Source: Stenocarpella maydis (Eukaryota > Ascomycota > Sordariomycetes > Diaporthales > Diaporthaceae). Taken from it: a DNA stretch of 17,435 nucleotides. The first letter of the stretch is position 1. Each line of letters starts with the position of its first letter. The DNA lies in contig NQMI01000038.1 of assembly GCA_002270565.1 (NCBI GenBank), positions 10,589-28,023 of the forward strand, given 5' to 3'. Position numbers and translations under genes: made by a program. This document shows positions 9,154 to 17,435 of the stretch, piece by piece. The notes beneath the pieces were generated by a model. It ran no database searches. It saw only the letters and a list, made by a program, of their open reading frames with translations, and had not been told where the DNA came from.

Positions 9154-9859
9154 GCCATCGTGGCAGGGCACTTACATACATGGAGGAAGAGTGCGTTTCG
9201 GGAATATGAGTCATTGTGGGGGGCTTAGGGTGGGGTAATCTAAGTGAGGCGAAATGACAAGTGACATTTGGCTACATCCTTAATTCCTTATTGGGACTCT
9301 TGGTTGCGGGGGGGAGTGCTTCCTCTTGGCTCCGTACCGGGATGCGATCTCCAAGCTCTGGAAAGAATCTCTCCTCCGTACACAATTTACGACGGGCCGG
9401 GAGGATCACAAAAGCTTGAGCACCTATCGGATGTAAAATTCTGAACTCGGCATCCTGCGGTGTCCGTACCTAGGTAGTTACTTGAGGACCCAGCATGTGA
9501 TGCCGTCGGCGATCATGATCTCACGGAGTACCGTCCAGGCCCGGCACGGGGCCACCACAGTGGGTGCATCCGATGGGTACGTGTGCGGATAGAGGCACAG
9601 GCCAGGTAAACCCATGTTTATTTAGACACTATGAGATGGAAAGAGCTCGGGGAGGACACTGAAGGGCGGCTGACTATCATAGGCATCTTCGGGTACCTAG
9701 GTAGGTACCGGGTCATGGGGTAGCAACGAACATTTTTAACATGAGCACGAGTATATGAGTGGGATTTCATTCCTACAGAATCATGTTCATCTTGATTGTA
9801 CCTTCCTCATCATCGACTGATCTTCCTAGTCCTCTGGTTTGGTACATTCAACAGCCATC
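9154..9859 (+). promoter_or_regulatory. Upstream region of the reductase gene
   Basis: This is about 700 bases of GC-normal sequence with no convincing gene. It is the presumed promoter of the reductase. It contains homopolymer G runs (9216-9221, 9309-9315) and two TACCTAGGTAG motifs (near 9468 and 9692). No TCG-N5-CGR site for an AflR-type factor was found on either strand by eye, so control by the neighbouring regulator is not supported by a visible site. Confidence 0.5.
9690..9707. promoter_or_regulatory. Palindromic GGTACCTAGGTAGGTACC motif
   Basis: The 18-mer is an imperfect palindrome. Related TACCTAGGTA strings occur at about 5264-5275, just before the TF start codon, and at about 9468. 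Such motifs are frequent in intergenic DNA of many Sordariomycetes. A protein that binds it here is unknown. Confidence 0.35.
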
Positions 9860-10831
9860 ATGGGGTCGAATTCGCCTTACATACCTTTCCGCCTCGATGG
9901 CAAAGTAGCGCTTGTGACCGGTTCTGGTCGCGGAATTGGTGCCGCCATGGCCGTTGAGCTCGGCCGCTGCGGTGCAAAGGTTGTAGTCAATTACGCAAAC
10001 TCGCTCAAGTCCGCGGAAAAGGTGGTCGCCGATATCAAGAGTCTCGGGAGCGACGCCATCGCGGTTAAGGCCGATGTCAGACAAGTCGCCCAGACGACCA
10101 AGCTAATGGACGAGGCCGTCGCCCACTTTGGAGGACTGGATATTGTCTGCAGCAACTCGGGGTTGTGAGCTTTGGCCATCTAGGTGAAGTTACTGAGGTT
10201 AGCTATAGGCACCCCCCCACCCCCTTCCCCTGGACCTTTTGTCACTTCCTCCACCACGCACAGCCTTTGATACTGATGTTTAAAATTGCACATATAGGAA
10301 GAGTTTGACCGCGTCTTCAGTCTGAATACGCGTGGTCAATTCTTCGTAGCTCGTGAAGCATACCGTCACCTTAACGAGGGTGGGCGTATTATTCTCATGT
10401 CATCCAATACGGCCAAGGATTTCAGCGTGCCAAAGCACTCGCTTTACTCGGGGTCCAAGGGCGCTATCGACTCTTTTGTACGTGTCTTCGCCAAGGACTG
10501 CGGCCACAAGAAGATTACGGTGAATGCTGTAGCACCCGGCGGCACCGTCACCGATATGTTTCATGACGTCTCGCAGCATTACATCCCGGGCGGGGAGAAA
10601 TACTCCGCAGAAGAGCGGCAGAAGGCAAGTGACCCTTATACTAACCATGTAATAGAAGACCGCTGTGCCGTCTAGTTTGCTAACCTTGTGGATTAGATGG
10701 CCGCGCATGCCTCGCCTCTGGTCCGGAATGGATATCCTGTGGATATTGCACGCGTGGTGTGCTTCTTGGCCAGTAACGAGGCTGAATGGGTCAACGGCAA
10801 GATCATCACCGTGGACGGAGGTGCTGCGTAA
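9860..10831 (+). CDS. mdpC-like: Versicolorin reductase/MdpC-type SDR with a one-base frameshift
   Basis: This is an NADPH-dependent classical short-chain reductase of the Ver-1/AflM, MdpC and tetra/trihydroxynaphthalene reductase family. These enzymes reduce hydroxyanthraquinones or hydroxynaphthalenes. Proposed exons are 9860-10197, 10298-10624 and 10697-10831, about 266 residues allowing for the frameshift; the family has 260-285. Visible features are the cofactor motif TGSGRGIG (residues 20-27), the CSNSG strand, active-site N123, S149, Y163 and K167 (YSGSK), NAVAPGG, and the C-terminal [11 protein letters not shown]...ITVDGGAA. Intron 1 (10198-10297, GT-AG) and intron 2 (10625-10696, GC-AG) are both in phase 0. 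Within exon 1 the frame breaks at the GGGG run 10159-10162. The conserved residues after CSNSG ([12 protein letters not shown]) continue in the next frame, so one base is missing relative to an intact gene. As read, translation stops at 10166-10168 after 102 residues. This is either a sequencing error in the G run or a real null allele. The start at 9860 is the first ATG of the conserved frame. The native substrate cannot be told from the sequence. Confidence 0.88.
10625..10696 (+). other. GC-AG intron in the reductase gene
   Basis: The 72-bp intron begins GCAAGT after AAG and ends TTAG. AG|GCAAGT is the strong context usual for GC donors. It joins EERQK to [18 protein letters not shown] in phase 0, as family members read. 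Splicing at the GT four bases inside the donor (10629) would put exon 3 in the wrong frame. TACTAAC (10638-10644) and GCTAAC (10679-10684) are branch-site candidates. Confidence 0.75.
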
Positions 10832-11288
10832 ACTTGCGAAGGAGTGATGTGCATGGGGCATGGTATACTATCAGTAGAAATTAGCCTGTTATACGTACAA
10901 GTTGGTGAATAAAGGTGCTGCAAAATGGGAGCCATCTAGGCAAAGTCTATTTTGCCAACCACTTCTTTGATTGCCACTTAAAGTCTAGATTGAAATTTAT
11001 TGTTATCGCTATTGTATTTTTTATCGAACGCTGGGTCATTGAGCGTTTACGACTCTATGAAGGGTCCGCCACAGCTCTTTTTTGAAAATTATGAAAGGGG
11101 GATTATGACCGGATTAATAAGAACGAAACCAACAACTAGATACGTGAACCAAGATCCGGGTCGCCTCGAGGTTTAATTAAGACAACACAGCCCATTATAG
11201 CCAAGCCCGAGCTCTATCCTTCGCTGGCTCCAGTTACGACTTTTCACCCCTTGTACGTCAAATAAAACTGCTTCAGCTCTGCCATGTG
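10832..11288. other. 3' flank of the reductase, no gene seen
   Basis: This is about 450 bases of mixed composition with no supported coding region or RNA gene. An AATAAA at 10908-10913, 77 bases after the reductase stop, is a plausible polyadenylation signal. The sequence then continues to the left edge of the MITE-like element. Confidence 0.5.
10908..10913 (+). terminator. AATAAA polyadenylation-like signal of the reductase
   Basis: A perfect AATAAA sits 77 bases past the stop codon in GC-normal sequence, a typical position for fungal 3' end formation. Confidence 0.45.
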
Positions 11289-11740
11289 CTACAGCGGGCC
11301 AGCGTTCACGCACCTAGCCTTTTCCAACAGGCGCACCCAGTATAAGAAATTAAATGTGTAGCACACTATAAATTCTTATACCTCTCCCTCTCTTAAGCCC
11401 CTCCCCGCCACTCTAGAGGGCCCCTTTAAAAAGCCAATTTAAATGGCGCCTCTTTAAAAGTCCATACTTTAGGCGTATAGAGGGCCTTTCTTTTAGGCAT
11501 GGAGTGCCTTCCTCTGGGCGCATGGTAGGGCGGGTGCACTTAAGAAGGCCCTCCTTTTAAATAGACTTTCCACGCACGCAGCTATGGGTAAGGTAGGGCC
11601 TAAGTGCGGGGTTAAGGGGCTATTTGGACAAGGGAACTAGGTATGCTGCATGCTTAATTTCTTGTACTAGCTGCGCCTATGGGAAAAAGCTGGGTATACC
11701 AACTGAAAAAGCTAAGTACGTGAACGCTGGCCTGCTACAG
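11289..11740. mobile_element. MITE-like inverted-repeat element
   Basis: The two ends are inverted copies of each other. 11289-11325 pairs with 11704-11740 around the shared core GGCCAGCGTTCACG, and the outer differences are nearly all C/T or G/A. A second pair of arms lies further in, 11329-11365 with 11641-11677 (AAGAAATTAA core). The right arm has an extra ~20 bp that looks like a local duplication of its AAAAAGCT stretch. At 452 bp, with no open frame and long imperfect terminal inverted repeats, it fits a non-autonomous DNA transposon. TGCTACAG occurs at both edges (11287-11294 and 11733-11740); it may be an 8-bp target duplication or just the palindromic tip, so superfamily is undecided. 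Its ends do not match the Fot1-like repeat next door. Confidence 0.6.
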
Positions 11741-12256
11741 TCGATTCGCAACAAGATATTCATAATGGATAACTAGGAGACACACATTCATACTCTACAG
11801 TACACTCGGGCTATCGATGCACTCTGATGGAACATATTACTAGATCCTATGAGTTTAGTGATACGGTTAGGGCATGATCATAGATACGCATGTCGTTGAG
11901 GATGTCAACTCGCTGCCCAAACATAGAATTAGGTGGTGCGATTTCAGCTGGATCTTTCAACCCGAATCTGTGATTTCGGACACGAAGTAGCTAATTTGAC
12001 TAAGCCGGACTTCTTCGGATTTCGGAGCGACAGCCGAGGCGCTCATCGAATGGCTGCATGGATGCTTTAAAATTCGCTCTCCGGGCCTGCATGACCGGAA
12101 GTCCGAACTCAAACGTTTCCTTACTAAAACGTGGGTACTATTTTGATTGATGTCCAGTTCAAGGACAGACCGGCGCTACGTCCGCAAACCCCAGGGTATT
12201 CCCCCCAGCGGTGGGTAGGATGGGGCGCGTAGGAGCCCAAGTACCATGGCCGGGAA
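11741..12256. other. Spacer between the MITE-like and Fot1-like elements, no gene seen
   Basis: This is about 515 bases of GC-normal sequence without a supported gene. Short inverted similarity (CCGGACTTC near 12005 and GGAAGTCCG near 12107) flanks about 90 bases rich in CGGA/GCCGAGG strings. It may be another small element or chance. Confidence 0.4.
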
Positions 12257-12258
12257 TA

Positions 12259-12298
12259 AGTCCCCTTACCCACTCACGCACCAACCCCCTCGCGCACC
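12259..12298 (+). repeat. Left terminal inverted repeat (40 bp)
   Basis: It begins AGTCCCCTTACCCACTCACG and is an exact reverse complement of 14155-14194. Similarity ends at 12299. TA precedes it. Confidence 0.95.
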
Positions 12299-12423
12299 GG
12301 CCGTCAGGGGCCCCCTTTTCGTGACCACCTCCTATTGAATTTCAATATTCTGACTTCTATAAAGATAATATCTTCTCAAAAATTATACCATTCTATTCGT
12401 CTTTTCTTTCTCTATCGCTCAAT

Positions 12424-14085
12424 ATGTCTTTTGCATCTACAAATTGAATTCTTGCTGCCATAAATAGTCAATTAGATAGCATCCCTTAACGGCAAGCGGC
12501 CAGAAACCACCATATTTCCCGATATGCCCTATACCGCCGCCTTCTGGGTGTAAAATCCCGAGAGGAATTCAATTACTCTCTTCAGAAGCTGAGCAATATT
12601 CAGGAGTCTTTTTTAGCCAAATGGTCCCTTACGCAGGGCCGTCTACACCGCCCCCTATCACATGTTGCTCTCCGGCGCCTTACTGCGAGAATCATCAACG
12701 ATAGGCTCCCCAACACTACTCTGCACCAACCCATAAGCGTTAATTGGGTATAGAAGTTTCTAAAGAGGAATCTAACTATAAAGACCCTTAAAGCCATGCA
12801 TATTAAATATAAGCGCACAAATGGCGCTAGCCACAAGAATATTAATATTTTCTTTAACCGCCTGGACCTCCTAGAGCTCCAAGATATTCCCCTTGAATTC
12901 TAGCATAACGCTAACGAGGTGGGCTTTCAGGAAGGTAATAGGGATAATCAATTAGTTATTAGGTCTTTAGCAGTCAACTTAATTATTAAGAAAACAGCCG
13001 TCTCTCGCACATAGTGCACAAAAATTAAGTGTATCAATAGGGCGAGCCAGGCGATTCCTTCACTCATTATCTTCCATGGCAAATCCGTGTAATAATAATG
13101 GTTCCCTATAGATAATTCAGACCTTTAGTTATTTAAAGGCTGGCAATTTGACGTATTAGAGAACAGCTAGACTAATAATTTTATTGGATTGCAATAGCTA
13201 AAGGAGCTATTTAAGCTAAATACCCGGCCCGTGGATCCTGAATAATGGAGGGTTCTGCTTCTTGATGGCTATAGCTCGCACACTACTGAAGATTTTATGT
13301 GGTATTGCTATGGATCAAAGATTTAGCTCATATTTCTTCCCCCCCATACATCTTACGTCCTTCAGCCTCTTAACGTTAGTATATTCTCCTCTTTGAAGCA
13401 GAGATATCATTAGTAATTAGCCCTCTTGGCTATAACCTATGGTATAGAGGAATCCAGTAAGGAATTCTTTCTTCATACCTATTAAAAAGCACGCGAAATA
13501 GCCCTCAAGAAGACCACTATTAGAAATGCTTGGTTTGCAACGGGAATTTAGCCTAGAGACTGAATAAAGGTTAAGAGATTGCAACTAATAGCTAAAAATA
13601 ACAACAATGCAATTGCTAGAGCCCTTACACCCCTAGCGGTTATCCTAATTAACTCAGAACTAGCTGCAATCAATTTAAAAACACTATATTCCTCTAGATA
13701 CATTCAGGCAATCAAATTAGAATTACATAGCGTTAGTAACGCATATAAGTCCCCCACCATACATCTCTTATTTAAGAAGCTTGGCAAGGGGCTGGATGAA
13801 TTAGCAGTATGTGCAGCTACAGCCGAAGCTAAAAAGGAGGTCCTTATAGCTGCTTTAAAGCATTAGAAGCTTAGGAAGAAGAGGAGGGTTATATTAAACC
13901 CAAATGAAGCGTTTGTAGATATTATGGTGATTACAAGGGAGAGGGCAGCAATAGGACTTATAAAAGAAGAGCCGGCAGTAACACTTAAAGGCGATAAGTC
14001 AGGGGATGATGATAAGGTTGAGGAAATGGAATGTATTATAGTGTATGCTTCAAATAGTGAAGGGTTGTTATCTGATTGCAAATAG
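12424..14085 (+). pseudogene. Fot1/pogo-like transposase, RIP-inactivated
   Basis: One frame can be followed for 553 codons from ATG 12424 to TAG 14083-14085 without any frameshift, close to the 542 residues of Fot1 transposase. It is interrupted by 19 stops, among them 12445, 12751, 13090-13098 (three in a row), 13411-13416 and 13864. Most sit where CAG, CAA or TGG codons would be expected, as RIP produces. Recognisable parts in order are an N-terminal HTH-like region (RQAARNHHISRYALYRRLLG, then a CENP-B-like LTARIINDRL), the region of the first catalytic Asp (NANEVGF, where 12913-12915 now reads Asn), LLLDGYSSH with the second Asp intact (13264-13266), and LPPHTSYVLQPLNVSIFSSL, where the third Asp is now Asn (13372-13374). 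The last two lie 36 codons apart (D35D). Both Asn changes are explained by TpG to TpA. The longest open remnant, 13564-13863, continues after one stop to the C-terminus. Confidence 0.92.
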
Positions 14086-14154
14086 CTGTAATGGTCGTTA
14101 AGAAATTAATTGTTGAAGTTAAGGGTGGTTCTAGAGGAGGTTAGAATTAGGGCT

Positions 14155-14194
14155 GGTGCGCGAGGGGGTTGGTGCGTGAGTGGGTAAGGGGACT
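14155..14194 (-). repeat. Right terminal inverted repeat (40 bp)
   Basis: It is an exact reverse complement of 12259-12298, 40 of 40 positions, followed by TA. It lies 69 bases after the end of the transposase frame. Confidence 0.95.
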
Positions 14195-15818
14195 TATACT
14201 CCTCCGCCAGTGTAAAAAAGGTTAATTTTTCACGTATTGTTACATCGCTCCTCTTTTGACCTGTACATACTAACCTTATTATTTTTCTAGCACTTTCTAC
14301 GCAATCAGTACTTCTACTATATATTCTTAGCTAAAGCAGATTAATAAAGGACAGCTACTTAGGAGTTAATTAATAATGAATTTCTACTATAGTAAACTTA
14401 TAAACTGCTAGAGTTTTTTTTTAAAGTATGTTAATATATATAATAAAATAATAAATTACTAAAAAATAACGTAGTTTACTAATAGGTTGGCCATATTAGA
14501 CTATATATATAAAGGTAGTATATTATGTTTATAATAAAACTAACTTATATATAACCCATATATTATTTATAATACGAGGGAACATAATAAATATAGCTAT
14601 AATAGAATAGGTATCAAGGAAAATAAATATAATTTGCTTATAGAGTAAATACATATTAAATATAATATCAATTAAGGTAGGGGAAATTTTAAATGGAACT
14701 TAAGGGTATAAAAGATATAGTAAATCATTTATTAATGTCATAGAATAATAAGCTAATAATTAAGTATTAAATATAATCCTTTCTTAAAATATGATTGAGA
14801 TTAAATACTTTCATATTTAATTAATAATACAATTAATTAATAGCCTACCTTATAACGATTTAGTTTATTAGACAATAAATTAATTACTTTATAATATAAT
14901 ATAAATACAATATTTGAAGATAATGTGTACTTTAATTTAAACCAGCTTTTATACTAAGCTTAAATGATTTTTATTTATTATTATCTCATTTATCTTAGCT
15001 TGAATTAAAAAACTAAACATAAAGTTTAAGAATAATAATAATTTAAATTATGAAATATATTAATATAAAGGACTAATATGTTTTAAAACTTCTCTTTGTT
15101 TGAAATACTTATTATTTTTATAATTAATGAATAAACTCTAGCTTTTATTGAGTTTAATAATTAAGACTATACTAAACAGGGAAATAAATAATGAAACTAT
15201 TTCAGAAATATATTGAGTACTTATAGTATTTATAATATACTATAATATACTACTATATATTATATACAATACAATTAAATACTTAATTCAAATAAATATG
15301 AAAAACTATAAAATAATAAAGTTTAAATATTATTATATTTTAATATATATTATAGCACTTAAACATTATAGTAATTTGCTATCAAATGATGAATATATTA
15401 ATACGATTAATATCTTTATTTACATTTAAATTAATTGTGTTATTAAACTTGAAGTTCTTTATTAATTTTAGGTATCTTATAGTAAGACTTTTATAAAAGA
15501 AAATAAAAACGCTAGGTCTAAAAAGCTAGTATTGTTTGCAAGATTTCGACTTTATTATTTCAAGTTCAATATTTACTTATAAACTTTAAAATAATTACCA
15601 CTTATATCCCCTTAAAATAAGCATTCTAAACTCTTAAATACTATACTAAAAGCTATTAATAATAAATTCTATTTAAACAACATCTCTAACTACTTAAGTA
15701 GCTCTTATATTATCCTTAAGGGTGAATTACAAGTTTTGTGAAGAATATATAATACCATAGTTTTATTTAAATTACATATTAAGAAAATTCAAGAAATAAT
15801 GTTGTTAGAATGCTAATA

Positions 15819-15915
15819 CTGGGGGTTTATCAGTACTAGGCGCTGCTAAAAAGAAAGTAAATTAAGTTCACGCGCACATCCTCACCGCTCGCAGTAATTT
15901 CCCACTGAAATTGAG
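15819..15915. other. GC-richer island inside the AT block
   Basis: About 100 bases with strings such as CTGGGGGTTTATCAG, GGCGCTGCTAA and CACGCGCACATCCTCACCGC stand out from AT-rich surroundings. CG-containing words survive here, as at the ends of the other repeats. It may be a less mutated element tip or a short remnant of unique DNA. No coding potential was seen. Confidence 0.4.
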
Positions 15916-16281
15916 GAGAATTAAATAGGGAAAGTAATTAATTTAGTTTAAATAATAATGATAACAATAAGGATTTAATATTATTCTTAAAATACATAAA
16001 TAATAATATAATAGCTTATAATAGAATTAACGTATAACTTTTAAACACTTATAAATATTAACTATACAGGATTTTAGTCCATAATAATAACCTACCTGCA
16101 AATTATTATTAATTTAATATAGAATATATATGATATTCGTATTTATAATAGTCAAGATTTTAAGAGTAAAGGTAGTATTTATTTAGTAAAAGTATATTTT
16201 TCTTTTCAAGAATTACTCCTTTTAAATTGATAATATCTTTATTTTAATTAATTCTCAATTTATACACTATCTCAGATTTAT

Positions 16282-16413
16282 GTAATTAAGTATAGTTATA
16301 CTAATTAAGTGCTAACTGTCATTCATATCTAACCCTACGGCAGGTACTAAGGTAGCCTAAAATTAATAAATTTATAAAACTAAGCTACTTTCTACGTCTA
16401 GGTACCTTCTAAT
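16282..16413 (+). repeat. Dispersed AT-block repeat, copy 3
   Basis: This is the best preserved of three related segments, retaining GTGCTAACTGTCATTCATAT, CCCTACGGCAGGTACTAAGG and CTACGTCTAGGTACC. It aligns with 7973-8107 over about 130 bp in the same orientation and more weakly with 641-712. Its GC content is higher than its surroundings. Confidence 0.65.
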
Positions 16414-17435
16414 TCCCTATTATTACATTAACTTTACTTAATAATACCTATAATATGCAAATTCCTCCAAAATCAATCTAGTAATTTAACATTTCATAAA
16501 TTCTCAAAATGTACTTACATTTATAGAACATTATTATTACATTCTAGTACTCAGCCAACTATAAATCTTTTAATAACTCATCTTTCTTATCATTCTTTAA
16601 CTAGAATTAGCTTTGAACAAATCCTAATCAATATATCTAACTAATAATGTATAATACTATCCTACCCTTACATATAAAACAAATGAAGCTTTTAACTTAC
16701 TATAAAATAAAAACTAAATATTTTATATATATTAGTATATAAGATTTGTATTATGAATTAAGTTACGATATAAGGCTTTGTTTTTAGGAAATAATCATTT
16801 AATAAATAAAATAATGAAATTTAATATTTTACTCAATATTATTATAGTATTATATGTCCTTTTTCCTAAAACTTAGGGTTATTAAATGGCTTAATTCATC
16901 TTTTACAACTATATTTTCTTTAATTATAACTATGTCTAAGCTAAATTAATCTACTTTTAAAAATTTATTACTTAATAATATTCTTTTAAAAACGTTTATA
17001 ATTATCCTTTTGTAAACTTATTTCCTTAATTATTAATGTTTCTTTTTTAATCTTTAATTCACCTAAAATCGCCTTCATAGTCTTTTACATTAATTATTAA
17101 TATATTAGTCATAAATAATAAAAAGTAATTTACTATTATCCTATAATTCCTAAGATTTAATATAGCTCGTATTTTAACATGTATTATATTATTTCATTAT
17201 TATTAAAATCATAATAAAATTTATATATGTTATATATTTATAAAAATATATAACTAATATATAATTTTAATCCTAGTTACAAAAACATATTTCGCTTGAA
17301 AAAATAATCTTATATATTCTAAAGCAAGTAAATTATTTATATGTTTAAACATTATAAACATAGCTTTTATATTAAATTACTTTAAGTAAGAGACCATAAT
17401 ACCTTAAGATAAAACTAAGGTAAGTTATATATAAA

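Larger units (their letters stand above)
12259..14194 (+). mobile_element. Fot1/pogo-like DNA transposon, full length, inactivated
   Basis: The element is 1936 bp with perfect 40-bp terminal inverted repeats and a TA on each side (12257-12258 and 14195-14196), the target duplication of the Tc1/mariner superfamily. Size, inverted repeat length and the encoded D-D35-D transposase of about 550 residues match Fot1 of Fusarium and its pogo-like relatives. The single transposase frame carries 19 internal stops, so the copy cannot move itself. Its intact ends could in principle still be recognised by a transposase supplied from elsewhere. Confidence 0.92.
14197..17435. repeat. Third AT-rich, gene-free block
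   Basis: After about 130 bases of mixed flank the sequence becomes extremely AT-rich again and stays so to the window edge. No open frame, RNA gene or transposase relic could be recognised. It holds one copy of a repeat shared with the second block (16282-16413) and a small GC-richer island (15819-15915). Composition again points to RIP. Confidence 0.75.

Noticed and set aside
10163..10197. Intron beginning at the GTGAGC in TTGTGAGC after CSNSG, instead of a frameshift
   Set aside because: The sequence right after it encodes the conserved residues [12 protein letters not shown], so splicing it out would remove a needed part of the domain.
10400..10861. 153-codon antisense frame opposite reductase exons 2 and 3
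   Set aside because: The opposite strand is clearly conserved reductase coding sequence; this is a shadow frame.
11000..12250. tRNA or other small RNA genes in the spacers around the MITE-like element
   Set aside because: No A-box/B-box pair or cloverleaf could be found by eye.
12600..12836. 78-codon antisense frame in the Fot1-like element
   Set aside because: It lies opposite the recognisable N-terminal part of the transposase and shows no family motif.
13863..14081. 72-codon antisense frame at the transposase 3' end
   Set aside because: Serine/isoleucine-rich shadow of the transposase C-terminal region.
14300..17435. CRISPR array, centromere or replication origin in the AT-rich block
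   Set aside because: There are no regularly spaced repeats and no defined motif; AT content alone supports none of these calls.

Overview
The window looks like a piece of a filamentous ascomycete genome (Pezizomycotina). Its genes have short spliceosomal introns, it carries a Zn2Cys6 regulator, and three gene-bearing stretches of normal GC content are set into long, extremely AT-rich blocks that hold no genes. The blocks are poor in CpA/TpG and full of TpA, the usual scar of repeat-induced point mutation (RIP). A Fot1/pogo-type DNA transposon riddled with transition-type stop codons supports this. Short TACCTAGGTAGGTA-like palindromes would suit a Sordariomycete, but genus and species cannot be read from the sequence. 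Two ambiguous bases (near 7198 and 8652) show that this is draft assembly.

Layout. 1-2223: AT-rich block made of decayed repeats. 2224-2320: a repeat terminus at the AT/GC border. 2683-4302 (+): three-exon gene for an O-methyltransferase-like protein of the AflJ(AflS)/MdpA type. 5278-6840 (+): intronless AflR/MdpE-type Zn2Cys6 transcription factor. About 6960-9070: second AT-rich block, ending in a second copy of the same terminus (9071-9153). 9860-10831 (+): three-exon short-chain dehydrogenase/reductase of the versicolorin reductase/MdpC/naphthol reductase family, with a one-base frameshift and a GC-AG intron. 11289-11740: MITE-like inverted-repeat element. 12259-14194: complete, dead Fot1/pogo-like transposon with perfect 40-bp terminal inverted repeats and TA target duplications. 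About 14300-17435: third AT-rich block.

How the genes fit together. An AflR-type activator beside an AflJ-type co-activator, with a Ver-1/MdpC-type ketoreductase nearby, is the signature of gene clusters for aromatic polyketides of the anthraquinone family (emodin/monodictyphenone, cladofulvin, dothistromin, sterigmatocystin and aflatoxin types). The regulators would switch on the cluster, and the reductase would reduce a polyhydroxy-anthraquinone or naphthol intermediate using NADPH. No polyketide synthase, thioesterase, oxygenase or transporter lies in this window. What is visible is therefore either a cluster edge broken apart by repeats or a remnant. The 2.1-kb RIP-mutated block between the regulators and the reductase, and the frameshift in the reductase, make decay or dispersal plausible, but they do not prove it.
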